A stretch of 59,704 nucleotides of DNA from Lachnospiraceae bacterium (lineage in GTDB: Bacteria; Bacillota; Clostridia; Lachnospirales; Lachnospiraceae), in the NCBI GenBank assembly GCA_910574285.1, contig CAJTAL010000026.1, positions 1-59,704 of the forward strand, read 5' to 3'. The position numbers and the translations under genes were made by a program. Shown here piece by piece: positions 33,924 to 43,087 of this stretch. The notes beneath the pieces were generated by a model, which was not told the DNA's origin, made no database searches, and worked only from the letters and a program-made list of their open reading frames with translations. How positions within the stretch are numbered: the stretch's first letter is position 1; every line of letters begins with the position of its first letter.

Positions 33924-35279
33924 TCAGTCCTCCCTTTCAGACACCGGCAGCCAATGCTTTACTTTCGTCCACATCCCCATTACCAGGTAACGGATCGCAT
34001 CCATACAGTGGTCCCCGATCTTGACTGGTTCTTCTTTTCCTTTTTCGATAGAGTCCTTGTCATATTCGTATGTCTGGAACTCATTGATCGCCCTGTCCTG
34101 TCCGCTTGATATGCTCATCAATTGGAATGTCAATACTTTCTGCACACGGCTGATCCCAAGCTTTACATCATTTTCTGCATTGCGGATGCTCACGGGGACA
34201 TTTGTGATCCTGCATGCTCGTTTTATTTCTTCCTGAAGCCCCTGTGCTGACGGGTCCAGATATAGGTAAAACCGAACATCTGCAGTCCCATACTTTTCTC
34301 CAAGTTCAACTACAAAGTTAACAAAATCCCCGGCATACTCCGAAGGGCTCTTCTGATGCCCGCTTTCCCGACCACTGTGGTAATATTCTCCTAACCCTTT
34401 CAGCATCCTGCCTCCCAGATCCAGCCCTGCAGCCTGAAATGTAGTCGCATTCTGCTGTCCATAGTCACCGCCGATCCCAATAATGGAGAAACGTTGTCCT
34501 TTTTCAGGTTCACTAATGTGATTCTGGCCAAACATGTAATAAACCGCATCATCAATACCGGTACTCTCACCCAGCCATACCCAGCGGTACATCTTCATAT
34601 CTGTTCGCATCATTTCTTCCGCAACATCAATCAGATCCTGTCCCAGCCACTCCACAGGTACATCCCGATAATCCGTATGAATATGGATACAGTCAGAACG
34701 CTCTTCCATCTTCTTACACCACTGGTTGATCGGTGCATTCGGGTTCTTCGGCGGGTTATACAGATAGATCATCTGGAATCCGCTGCTATTTCCCCGGACG
34801 AATGTGGCTTCAATGTTGGTCAGCTCATCTTCACCCTCACCGTCGTCAAAAAACTCTGTCAGCTCATCCAGGATAACCAGCTTAATCGGCTTATCCTCAT
34901 CAATGATACCTTTGGTGTCGTCAATGCCGTCTGAACCTGAGAAATAGATTGTAGTACCATATTTCTTATATGTGATCTCCATTGGTGACTTCGTAATATT
35001 AAACCTGTTCTTCGGAATCTGAAGTCGATTGATTCCTCTGAGCATTTCCTTATACACTGTCTTTCGAAGCTTATTGTGGTGCTTCCTTAAAACTACCACA
35101 GAACCATGAGCATCTGATACAATCTGGTAATTCGCCCGGATTGCCGCATAACTGGACTTGGTGCCGGCGCGGCCGGAAGTCAGGATAATGTGCTTATACG
35201 ATTTATTATTGAATATCTCATGATACTTCGGGATGATGATCTCCGATATCCTTACCTGTTTCTTTTTCCGCTGTATCAT
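33924..35279 (-). CDS. Terminase large subunit, PBSX type
   Basis: 451 residues. ATPase motifs LTSGRAGTKSSYAAI (Walker A variant) and KLVILDELTEF (Walker B) are in the first 180 residues; the nuclease half contains GIGGDYGQQNATTF and the end DHCMDAIRYLVMG. It cuts and packages DNA. It overlaps the small subunit gene by 62 bases. Confidence 0.95.
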   Translation of the reverse strand: MIQRKKKQVRISEIIIPKYHEIFNNKSYKHIILTSGRAGTKSSYAAIRANYQIVSDAHGSVVVLRKHHNKLRKTVYKEMLRGINRLQIPKNRFNITKSPMEITYKKYGTTIYFSGSDGIDDTKGIIDEDKPIKLVILDELTEFFDDGEGEDELTNIEATFVRGNSSGFQMIYLYNPPKNPNAPINQWCKKMEERSDCIHIHTDYRDVPVEWLGQDLIDVAEEMMRTDMKMYRWVWLGESTGIDDAVYYMFGQNHISEPEKGQRFSIIGIGGDYGQQNATTFQAAGLDLGGRMLKGLGEYYHSGRESGHQKSPSEYAGDFVNFVVELGEKYGTADVRFYLYLDPSAQGLQEEIKRACRITNVPVSIRNAENDVKLGISRVQKVLTFQLMSISSGQDRAINEFQTYEYDKDSIEKGKEEPVKIGDHCMDAIRYLVMGMWTKVKHWLPVSERED

Positions 35280-36096
35280 TTAAAATCTCAACTCCATCCT
35301 CTTCATCCTCTGAATAATCCCTCTTAAGTCGGTCCGTGTTGGCTTTCATCTGCTCAATCTCCGCCCGCTGCTTTTCAGTAGCCAGATCCATATGATCAGC
35401 AATCCATTCCATTGCCTTAAGTCTATCCGGGAGTTTAACCTTTACTCCGTCTCTCCCCTTCGATATCTCAGAGACCAGGATACCGTCTACTTCTGAATCA
35501 TTCTTGATATTTACATTAGAGACTTTTACGGTATGTACATTCCCGTTCTTATCTTCAACCTCAATCTCTTCATTGCCAAACTCCACATAATCCTTAATGT
35601 CTGCCCTCGCTATGTCAAGATACCACTGGAACACGTCTGCCTCATCAAGCATCTCGCGGTTTAGGCGGTTTTGCTTCAAGCGTAGGATTTCAGATTTAAT
35701 CCGAGTATTTCCGAGTAATGCAGAACCATTTGTCAACGCTGTTTCATAACTGCATTCATACGCTTTCTGATATGCTTTCGTAGCATTAAAGCATCGGATG
35801 TAATACAAGCAAAAAAGCCTCTGCTTATCGGTTAAATCTTCATTCTTTACCACCTGTTCAACCGCTTGCTTTATCACGTTGTGATTTCCCGGCTGGCCGC
35901 CCCGTTTTCGTTTGGTAACGTTACCTTTCGATTGATTAGTAACGTTACTATTCCATTTATCTAAATTCTTCCACTTCCTGATCTGGGTTTCTGACACACC
36001 GAGATCGGAAGCGATGTCTTTCAATTTTTTCTTTCCGCCCGAGTCGAGCCATATCTTATATGCCTCATCCCGTTTCGGGCTCCTGGCTCTCGGCAT
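35218..36096 (-). CDS. Terminase small subunit, PBSX/YqaS type
   Basis: 292 residues. An N-terminal helix-turn-helix (LKDIASDLGVSETQIRKWKN) binds DNA, a second domain (LTDKQRLFCLYYIRCFNATK) is the terminase_2 core, and a coiled coil and acidic tail follow. The start at 36096 is set by AGAGGTGG. It is the first late gene. Confidence 0.92.
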   Translation of the reverse strand: MPRARSPKRDEAYKIWLDSGGKKKLKDIASDLGVSETQIRKWKNLDKWNSNVTNQSKGNVTKRKRGGQPGNHNVIKQAVEQVVKNEDLTDKQRLFCLYYIRCFNATKAYQKAYECSYETALTNGSALLGNTRIKSEILRLKQNRLNREMLDEADVFQWYLDIARADIKDYVEFGNEEIEVEDKNGNVHTVKVSNVNIKNDSEVDGILVSEISKGRDGVKVKLPDRLKAMEWIADHMDLATEKQRAEIEQMKANTDRLKRDYSEDEEDGVEILNDTAEKETGKDIGDHHPEVS

Positions 36097-36217
36097 ACCA
36101 CCACCTCTTAATCCAGTCTGATTTATTGCATAAAAAGAACGCTCCGCCGAAGCAAAGCGCCCTTTTCTAAGTTTATAGAGGAAACCGTAACGTCTATCAT
36201 CACTGATCTCAGTATAT

Positions 36218-36259
36218 ACTATAACATTTTGAATCGGGACATGTGGGACATTCGGGACA
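36218..36259 (-). promoter_or_regulatory. Late promoter with three TGTCCC repeats
   Basis: On the minus strand TGTCCC occurs three times at exact 9-base intervals (36254-36259, 36245-36250, 36236-36241), followed 12 bases later by TATAGT. The repeats take the place of a -35 box. They are likely binding sites of the DUF1492 regulator encoded just upstream. Confidence 0.65.
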
Positions 36260-36263
36260 AATT

Positions 36264-36686
36264 TTAACTTTTTTCCATAAACCTTTGAAATTCTTTTTTT
36301 ACACTCTCTCCTGTAGCCTTCCGCCCGATCTTCGCCGCCGTCTGTTCCCACGTCATCTCCTCAAAGATCTTATACCGGATGATCCTCTGCATCCTGATCG
36401 GGATCGTCAGCATCCATTCCTCCACCTGTTTCTTAATCCTCTCTGCATTCTCCTTACGTTGTTCCAGAAGTTTCTCTTCCAGGCGGAGATTCCCGTCATC
36501 CTGATAAGTGAAAGTCGTACCTTGGACTTTGAAGTGCTGCTCTTGATACGGGAAGCTTGGATTGCTTCCTTTCACATTTGTCTGGATCACCGTCTTACGC
36601 TTCTTTTTCAGGCGCCGGATATCCTTCTCCGTCTCTTTGACAAGCGCACACGCATCTATGTAATTATTCAGAATCTTCTTGTCCAT
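36264..36686 (-). CDS. DUF1492/ArpU-like late transcription regulator
   Basis: 140 residues. A coiled coil (15-90) and a sigma-70 region 4-like helix-turn-helix at the end (MTWEQTAAKIGRKATGESVKKEF). This family activates late phage genes. It is the last gene before the late promoter and overlaps the gene upstream by 23 bases. Confidence 0.85.
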   Translation of the reverse strand: MDKKILNNYIDACALVKETEKDIRRLKKKRKTVIQTNVKGSNPSFPYQEQHFKVQGTTFTYQDDGNLRLEEKLLEQRKENAERIKKQVEEWMLTIPIRMQRIIRYKIFEEMTWEQTAAKIGRKATGESVKKEFQRFMEKS

Positions 36687-37059
36687 GGCCGCTGTCCTCC
36701 TTTAGCCTTGGGATATACACCCGGTTCTCATGACGCTTTTCCGCCTTGCGTACCTTCCCGAGAAGCTGCCGCATCTGGTCTAATGTTTTCTTATTCTGGG
36801 GATCCCGGACAAACTCCACAACTGGATTCGTAACCTCAAACAGGTCTTTATACACCCTGCGTTCCACTCGGTTCTGGTGGATCTTCATACCAATCTTTGT
36901 AATCTTATCCGGATTATGTTCAAATTCAATCGCATGGATCAGGTCCTGATGCCGTTTGTCCTCTTCACCTACTCCATTGTAAGCCATGGAATTCAGCTCC
37001 TGGCACTCATCCAGGAAATCAAGGAAGCTCTTTATCTGCTCTGACAGTCTCTTGTCCAA
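36664..37059 (-). CDS. Phage early protein of unknown function
   Basis: 131 residues from TTG after GGGGAGAT. Helical and charged (DQMRQLLGKVRKAEKRHENR). Genes like it often precede DUF1492 genes. Function unknown. Confidence 0.65.
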   Translation of the reverse strand: MDKRLSEQIKSFLDFLDECQELNSMAYNGVGEEDKRHQDLIHAIEFEHNPDKITKIGMKIHQNRVERRVYKDLFEVTNPVVEFVRDPQNKKTLDQMRQLLGKVRKAEKRHENRVYIPRLKEDSGHGQEDSE

Positions 37060-37240
37060 TCCCGATCTCCCCTTTTATATCATACTTCTTCGCCATGTAC
37101 TCAGCCACATTACAGCACTCGTATGCCTTTCGGACGAATGCCCTTGCCGCGCCGGCCGTTGGTTTTGTCTCTGCCATCTCCGTCAAACGGCGCTTCCGGT
37201 CCATATTGACTATGTTCCGCTCCCTGCCACGTTTATTCAT
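37019..37240 (-). CDS. Small basic phage protein
   Basis: 73 residues from the ATG after AAGGAGAG. The start is very basic (MNKRGRERNIVNMDRKRRLT) and the centre has ECCNVAEYMAKKYDI. It overlaps both neighbours. Possibly nucleic-acid binding. Confidence 0.6.
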   Translation of the reverse strand: MNKRGRERNIVNMDRKRRLTEMAETKPTAGAARAFVRKAYECCNVAEYMAKKYDIKGEIGIGQETVRADKELP

Positions 37241-37379
37241 GACTCTCACTCTCCTTCTCATCTTGCCGGACAAGAGCAAATGTGAATCCTGAGATGAAAT
37301 CATTCATCCTTTTCAAATCCTTAGAGTGAAGCTTCTCCAACATATCGTTTATGCCTTCTATACACTCCTGTCTACTCAC
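37233..37379 (-). CDS. Small phage protein
   Basis: 48 residues from GTG after GGAGGTGG. Helical, SRQECIEGINDMLEKLHSKD. Overlaps neighbours by 4 and 8 bases. Function unknown. Confidence 0.6.
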   Translation of the reverse strand: MSRQECIEGINDMLEKLHSKDLKRMNDFISGFTFALVRQDEKESESHE

Positions 37380-37711
37380 AACCCACCTCCGCTCTTCACA
37401 ATCTCCAGCACACCAAGCGCGCCGCAATTCTCACAACTGATATCGTCGATATCATCTAATGTCCGGCAACTGTGGCATGAACCACAGATATCACTATGAG
37501 CATATTCTTCCAAGTCCTTAACGACCTTGTCCAGGTCATAGGCAATAGGCGCTTGCTCAACAAAATTCATGAAAGCGCCTATCGCAGAGCTCATACCGTC
37601 ACATACATCTTCCGAAACAAACCCTTTTTTATTCTTTTCCGCAATGACATTCGTTTTCTGCTCTTTTAAGTAGTCCATTACCATACTTCTGCTAATCAGA
37701 TCATTACTCAT
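37376..37711 (-). CDS. Zinc-ribbon phage protein
   Basis: 111 residues. The N-terminus MSNDLISRSMVMDYLKEQK is widespread in Clostridia prophages. The C-terminal part has two CxxC pairs (CGSCHSC and CENCG) that would bind zinc. Function unknown; a regulator is possible. Confidence 0.7.
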   Translation of the reverse strand: MSNDLISRSMVMDYLKEQKTNVIAEKNKKGFVSEDVCDGMSSAIGAFMNFVEQAPIAYDLDKVVKDLEEYAHSDICGSCHSCRTLDDIDDISCENCGALGVLEIVKSGGGL

Positions 37712-37835
37712 TTTCCTTCTCTTCTCCTTCCTGAATCGTCGTTTTGCCATACATGATCTTGTCCCAATCCTTCAGAACCTCTTTGATCACTCTATCACTG
37801 TGTTCCTTGTTTTCTCCCTTACCTCTGCAGATCAT
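37704..37835 (-). CDS. Small phage ORF
   Basis: 43 residues beginning MICRGKGENKEHSDRVIKEV with an AAGG site. It overlaps the next gene (ATGAGTAATG). Its first 27 bases are nearly duplicated in front of the gene at 38072, so it may come from a local duplication. Confidence 0.5.
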   Translation of the reverse strand: MICRGKGENKEHSDRVIKEVLKDWDKIMYGKTTIQEGEEKENE

Positions 37836-37862
37836 TCTGCCTTACCGTTCCTTTCTTTTTGT

Positions 37863-38072
37863 TCAGTAGCTAACCGTTTCATTTTTAAGGAAAACCAGTA
37901 CCTTTCCGCTATCAGATGCACTTATAAACAATACATTTCTCATTAAATATTTTTCTGGAAATTGTGATATTTTGTACTCCCGTACATCCCCGTCGCAGAC
38001 CAAAAGCACTGGAAATTCCTCAGGCAAAAAGTTTGTTTTAAACTCCTCTAAAGTCATCCGGCATTTCTTCAT
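37863..38072 (-). CDS. Small phage protein
   Basis: 69 residues with a mixed alpha/beta pattern (FPVLLVCDGDVREYKISQFP, VLFISASDSGKVLVFL). GGGAG lies four bases ahead of the ATG. No known family. Confidence 0.6.
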   Translation of the reverse strand: MKKCRMTLEEFKTNFLPEEFPVLLVCDGDVREYKISQFPEKYLMRNVLFISASDSGKVLVFLKNETVSY

Positions 38073-38160
38073 TTTCTCCCTTACCCCTGCAGATCATTTC
38101 TACCATCTCTCTGAAAATCCTAAATTCATTCAATTCCTATCAGAAATAACGATTTAATTC

Positions 38161-38331
38161 TCAATCATTTGCACATTCTTCACGGGCAAGCTTAACAACC
38201 TCCACTGCCTCTCTGATTGTCAGTTCAGGATGTCTTCCTGAAAGATAAAAAAATACGTCTGTATCAAAGCAACCAGTCTTAATCAATTGCGGCTCATTAA
38301 GCACATCTTTCAAAATCTCATTTATATTCAT
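38161..38331 (-). CDS. Small phage protein
   Basis: 56 residues with a good GGAGG site: NINEILKDVLNEPQLIKTGC, then LTIREAVEVVKLAREECAND. Helical. Function unknown. Confidence 0.6.
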   Translation of the reverse strand: MNINEILKDVLNEPQLIKTGCFDTDVFFYLSGRHPELTIREAVEVVKLAREECAND

Positions 38332-38359
38332 TTCTACCTCCGCTAACTTTCAATTTATT

Positions 38360-39758
38360 TTAATAGTTCCTTTCACCTTCCCTGATTGCCTTGATCCTTG
38401 CTTTCAGACTCTTCATCACCCATTCCTGCATATCATCTTTCCTCTCCAGGGCTTTCATAACATCCTCATCACGGGTCCCGCTGCAGACCAGATGATGGAT
38501 AATCACCCTCTCACTCTGTCCCTGTCGGTGGAGTCTCTTATTCGCCTGGGTATAAAGTTCATAATTCCACGTCAACCCGAACCAGATCACATGGTTCCCG
38601 CCCTGCTGCAGGTTCAGCCCGTAGGCACTGCTTGCCGGATGCGTCAGCAGGATATCAATTTCCCTGCGATTCCAGGCATCCTCATCACAAGACGTCTTGA
38701 GTTCCCGGATCCGAAGCCCAGACTTCTCCAACGCTTTCAAGATTCGTTCCCGGTCATGCTGGAAGTTGTAGAATACCAGTGCCGGTTTCCCCTGAAGGGA
38801 TTCCACCAGTTCCAGGAATGCTTCAATCTTGCATCCGTGTACCCCATGCACACTGTGGTCATCGTCATAGATCGCACCATTCGCCAGCTGCAGAAGCTTA
38901 TTGCTCAGCGCGGCGGCGCTAGTCACACTGATATCCTCTTCATCTCCCGGCAGTTCCAGCACCATCTTCCGCTCCAATTCCCGGTATGCCTTTTCTGCCT
39001 TGGCATCTAACACAACCGGTACCTGATGATAGATGACCTCCGGAAGCTGCAGGTAATCTTCCGCCTTCATGGAGATGCAGATATCTGAAATCTTCTCCAG
39101 AATACTCCCTTCACTCCCCGGCTTCGCCTTGTAGTTGTAGATCACATTCTGCCCCCGGTCTCCCGGATCAAAATACCTCTCCCGGAACTGGGTGTATCTC
39201 TTTCCCAGGCGCTCACCTCCGTCTAACAGATAAATCTGGCTCCACAAATCATCCAGTCCGTTCGGGGACGGGGTTCCTGTCAGCTCCACTATCCGGTCAA
39301 TATGCGCTCCCATACTGGCCAGTGCCTTGAATCTCTTCGCCTTATGGCTCTTAAAGCTGCTGGATTCATCCACGACCACCATATCGAACGGCCAGGAATT
39401 CCGGTAATAATCCACCAGCCACACCACGTTTTCCCGGTTGACGATATAAATATCTGCCGGGGTATTTAACGCCCGGATCCGTTTTGCCTGGCTGCCTAAT
39501 ACCGCAGATACCCGAAGCATTCTTGTATGATCCCACTTATCCTTTTCCCGGGTCCAGGTACCTTCCGCAACTTTCTTTGGCGCAATCACCAATACCTTGC
39601 GTACCTGGAAACGGTTATACTTAAGGTCTTTGACCGCCGTCAGCGTAGTCACCGTCTTGCCAAGTCCATTAACCCATATCCAAGAACAGCCCTAACTTCT
39701 TGATCTCAATGATCTTGTTGATACAGTGCTGCTGGTATGCATGCGGCTTGAATATCAT
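38360..39758 (-). pseudogene. SNF2-family helicase, frameshifted in Walker A
   Basis: Reading from ATG 39758 gives IFKPHAYQQHCINKIIEIKK and LFLDMG, then a TAA. The expected LGKT continues in another frame from about 39665 (GKTVTTLTAV). An 8-base insertion (GTTAATGG, bounded by ATGG repeats) explains it. The remaining 430 residues hold DEXX (VVVDESSSFK), LTGTPSPN and RLHRQGQ, all helicase motifs. Without the Walker A the downstream part cannot hydrolyse ATP. Either a recent mutation or a sequence error. Confidence 0.8.
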
Positions 39759-39788
39759 TTTGCATCACCCCCTTTCTTTTTCCGGCCT

Positions 39789-40106
39789 TTACAGCTCGTA
39801 TTTACAATCCAGCGCTTTGCTGGTTTCCTCAAATCCCTGGTCCTGAAAGAACTGGCTCAACCCGTCCATCCCGTAAATAACCGTCACATCCTGCCCCAGT
39901 TTCTCAAGCCTCCTGACCTGCACCTCCTGCAGGGCTGTCAATCTCCCTCTATCTGTTTTCAGTTCCACGAAGACCGGCTGCCGGTGCGGGAAGATCACGA
40001 TCCTGTCCGGCACCCCATCATTGCCCGGGCTTACCCACTTGTACGCGATCCCGCCCAGTTTCTTCACCTCACGCACCAAAATTTTCTCAATCTCTGATTC
40101 TCTCAT
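39789..40106 (-). CDS. VRR-NUC domain nuclease
   Basis: 105 residues. DGVPDRIVIF and VFVELKTDRGRLTALQ give the PD-(D/E)xK active site of the VRR-NUC family. In phages it follows the replication genes next to a SNF2 helicase and probably resolves branched DNA. Confidence 0.88.
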   Translation of the reverse strand: MRESEIEKILVREVKKLGGIAYKWVSPGNDGVPDRIVIFPHRQPVFVELKTDRGRLTALQEVQVRRLEKLGQDVTVIYGMDGLSQFFQDQGFEETSKALDCKYEL

Positions 40107-40362
40107 TCCGCATCAGCTCCTCACTCTTTTCCCTGTTGACCTCATCTGGATCCTTATCATCCGGCCACACCCACCAGTACGTACCGCCCACGTTCTCGGA
40201 TTTCACGCCCAGGCTCTTCCGGGCATCCTTCATGAACTGCCTGCCAACTCCCGACTCCTTCGCCCTTTTCAGGATTTGTTTTACCTCCTGACGCTTTTCT
40301 CCATCTCTGAAGATTGCACTTAATACCATTTCCGCACAAACTAAGTTACATCTTTCTACCAT
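40087..40362 (-). CDS. Phage protein of unknown function
   Basis: 91 residues: helical start, then LGVKSENVGGTYWWVWPDDK. It overlaps the VRR-NUC start by 20 bases. The pattern of a small winged helix is possible but not certain. Confidence 0.6.
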   Translation of the reverse strand: MVERCNLVCAEMVLSAIFRDGEKRQEVKQILKRAKESGVGRQFMKDARKSLGVKSENVGGTYWWVWPDDKDPDEVNREKSEELMRNERIRD

Positions 40363-40426
40363 GGCTCAATCTCCCTCCGTTCCCAAAAGCCCAAACCGCT
40401 TTATATATATTACTGATGTATTTTCA

Positions 40427-40603
40427 TTAGGCTATTTAGGTAATTTAGGTGGTATTATATATCCCTCAATTTTATTTATTTTTTCTTTTTATTAGATAGT
40501 TTGGTAACATTGGTAATATATAATAATTTATCCTGTATTTCTGCGGTTTTCACCGTTGCTGAAAGCCGTAACCAGATGTCATTTTATTGGTAATCGTGGT
40601 AAT
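40427..40603. repeat. 9-bp iteron clusters, candidate replication origin
   Basis: Three groups of exact 9-base tandem units: TTAGGCTAT/TTAGGTAAT/TTAGGTGGT (40427-40453), TTTGGTAAC/ATTGGTAAT (40500-40517) and ATTGGTAAT/CGTGGTAAT (40586-40603). The consensus is about TTTGGTAAT. They flank a very AT-rich stretch and lie between replication genes, as iteron origins do. No ORF is seen in 40363-40623. Confidence 0.6.
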
Positions 40604-40623
40604 GTTACCGAAGTCATGAAAAT

Positions 40624-43074
40624 TCATTTTGACTCCCCTATTTTTACATTGTTCGCTACGCCTTGTACACGCTCAAACCCCCTCTGTGTCCCATGCGGGC
40701 CATACCTTCTTTTCGATTTATTCCGTTTCCACCCCGGCATCGATGTCAAAATGGAATTGATCTCCATACTGTCTTTCCTGCTCATATACTTTGCTTCGCC
40801 GTTCATGCATTCCACCCAGATTTCCATCGCGCACACTTTCCTCCGCCGGGTCAGCACTTCACCCTCTGGAAGCTTCATATTCCCGCTGTAAAACTGCCTC
40901 CTGGCCATCAGGCTCATAGAATCCCAGTTAGACGGGATATCCTTATCAAGGAACTCTTGGATGATCCCTTCTTTGCCTGACAGTTCCCTGTGGCTCTCCT
41001 GCATTTCCTCTGCCGCCTGCTCCAATTCTTTCGGCAGATATAACGGCTCTCCAAGCATCCAGTACAGATATGCTTCCGCCCAGATCTGATCCACCTCGTT
41101 CGGCAGATCCTTCCATATGGATTTCCTCGCCGGGCACACCCCGACATCCACCGGCCAGAACCGCCGGTTCCCTGTCACATCCTTCAGAAACTCCTCTTCA
41201 TTGCTGGTGCCGAAGAACACGCACCGCCGCGGGTATTTGTCCGTCCTCTTACCATATGCCGCCCGGTAAATATCATGTGTCTTACTTAAAAACTGCTTGA
41301 CTGCATTCGTCTCCTGCTTTGACATGGCCGTAAGCTCTCCGATTTCATTGATCCAGGTTCCCTGTAGCAGCTCTGCTGCTTCTTTCCCCCCAAACATCGT
41401 CAGGGAATCCGAAAACCAGTCTTTCCCAAGACGTGATAAAAAGGTACTCTTCCCAATCCCCTGGGGACCTGCCAGGATCGGCATATAATCATATTTCACG
41501 CCGCCGGTAACTGCCCTTGCCACCGCCGCACACAAGGATTTACGCGTCACCGCGCGGACATAAGCACTGTCTTCTGCCCCCAGATAATCCGTAAGCAATG
41601 TGTCCAGCCGCTTGACACCATCCCATTTCAATCCTTTCAAATAGGACTTTACGTCGTTGATACGGTTCTGACTGCCGACGATTAGTAATGCATTATCCAG
41701 CTTCTCCTTTCCTGTGATCCCATAAAATGATTCCATATAGCTGTAATATCCGGCATCATCCGGATCCCTCCATCTGCGCCGGCCAGTCTCTGTACTCCAC
41801 GGTACTTTGCCGATGACAAGTCCGCAGTTTGCAAACTCATCCGTCACGATCTTGCCTTTTAGCAGGGGATCGTTTTCAAGGATAAGAACCGCATTATTAA
41901 TAGTCTTTGCTATATTTCCCTTCCCGTCATGAGTCAGGCGCTTGATCCACTCCAGATCCGGCTCCTGACCCGCCTCATCTGTCTCATTATCTCTCTGCAG
42001 GTCAAACGCTTTCTGTGCCTGTTCAAACTTCTCCTTTGCCATCAGATCCGATACCGCCGGATCCGCAGCTGCCATCTGGCTCATAAGCACAAATGACGGC
42101 AGTTTATTGTTCGGCGTACCTTCCTTCGCCTCCCTGTCCTTATCTCCATACATATGAAGGCGTACCAGGTCAAACGCATTGACCAGAAGCCCGGAACAAG
42201 GATCCGTGGCATGGTGGGAATACAGGAACATGTCCCTGTCGTATACCACTGCCCCGCCCACAGTAGAGCCTCCAGTATATGTATATCTGCCCGAAACGGC
42301 CGTTTCCTCGTACATGCCCGGGATAAACTTCTCCATTGCCTGTACAATGTTATAGGTACGGCAGAACGCGCCGATAATCCCTCTCTTCGCAGTCGGATCC
42401 TCCTGCTTTGCCAGGCGTCTTCTTTCTGCCGCATCCGTCCCCGGGACCTGCGGCCACTGCGCCACCTCCTTCCAGTCTCCATACATTCCCAGAATTCCGT
42501 CCACGCTGCAGAAGCCGTTATCGTATACCTGATATATGTATTCACTGTCACTGCAGCAGCTTGGCCAGTACATCAGCCGGGATACATCAAACGTCGTCGG
42601 ATCGCAGAACTCGATCCCGATCAGGGACGCAAGTTTTCTTGCCGCCGGTTCATATTCGTCTGCCGTTGCCGTGCGGTCTAATGGAACTACGAGACGAAGC
42701 CTGGGCGCATACCCTGAATGCTTCCGTGTACTGTAGACCGCTGCAGCACATCCCAGGGCTCGGACTCTCCGAAGGATCTCATCCGCCTGTCCCGGCGGGA
42801 TCTGGTCCATATCCAACGTGACCAGATCCCTACCTTCAACATAAGCTGCTTTCCGGATATCATGTGTAAACGTACCGCCGACGAACCCGCCGACATCCTT
42901 TAATTCATCCTGTCTTGCCTTTGGCAGGGCAAGATATTCTTCTATCGACTCGGGGCTTCTAACCGGAATCCGCAGCTGGTCAACAAATTCGGACCAGAAA
43001 ATCTCCGTTCTCGGCCAATGTTTTGTTTTTCTGGTACCGGCCACACTGATCCGGATCTTCCTGTTATTCTGCAT
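40624..43074 (-). CDS. VapE-domain primase/helicase
   Basis: 816 residues. The N-terminal 220 residues resemble a primase-polymerase type domain (VTLDMDQIPPGQADEIL). The C-terminal 400 residues are the virulence-associated E NTPase with Walker A GPQGIGKST and the NEIGELTAMSKQE motif, and FFGTSNEEEFLKDVTGNRRF. It is the likely initiator helicase of the phage and lies next to the iterons. Confidence 0.9.
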   Translation of the reverse strand: MQNNRKIRISVAGTRKTKHWPRTEIFWSEFVDQLRIPVRSPESIEEYLALPKARQDELKDVGGFVGGTFTHDIRKAAYVEGRDLVTLDMDQIPPGQADEILRRVRALGCAAAVYSTRKHSGYAPRLRLVVPLDRTATADEYEPAARKLASLIGIEFCDPTTFDVSRLMYWPSCCSDSEYIYQVYDNGFCSVDGILGMYGDWKEVAQWPQVPGTDAAERRRLAKQEDPTAKRGIIGAFCRTYNIVQAMEKFIPGMYEETAVSGRYTYTGGSTVGGAVVYDRDMFLYSHHATDPCSGLLVNAFDLVRLHMYGDKDREAKEGTPNNKLPSFVLMSQMAAADPAVSDLMAKEKFEQAQKAFDLQRDNETDEAGQEPDLEWIKRLTHDGKGNIAKTINNAVLILENDPLLKGKIVTDEFANCGLVIGKVPWSTETGRRRWRDPDDAGYYSYMESFYGITGKEKLDNALLIVGSQNRINDVKSYLKGLKWDGVKRLDTLLTDYLGAEDSAYVRAVTRKSLCAAVARAVTGGVKYDYMPILAGPQGIGKSTFLSRLGKDWFSDSLTMFGGKEAAELLQGTWINEIGELTAMSKQETNAVKQFLSKTHDIYRAAYGKRTDKYPRRCVFFGTSNEEEFLKDVTGNRRFWPVDVGVCPARKSIWKDLPNEVDQIWAEAYLYWMLGEPLYLPKELEQAAEEMQESHRELSGKEGIIQEFLDKDIPSNWDSMSLMARRQFYSGNMKLPEGEVLTRRRKVCAMEIWVECMNGEAKYMSRKDSMEINSILTSMPGWKRNKSKRRYGPHGTQRGFERVQGVANNVKIGESK

Positions 43075-43087
43075 CTTCCTGGTCCTC

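Noticed and set aside
42154-42681. Rightward open frames opposite the primase/helicase gene
   Set aside because: They lie wholly inside a well-supported gene, have no ribosome sites and no recognisable motif.
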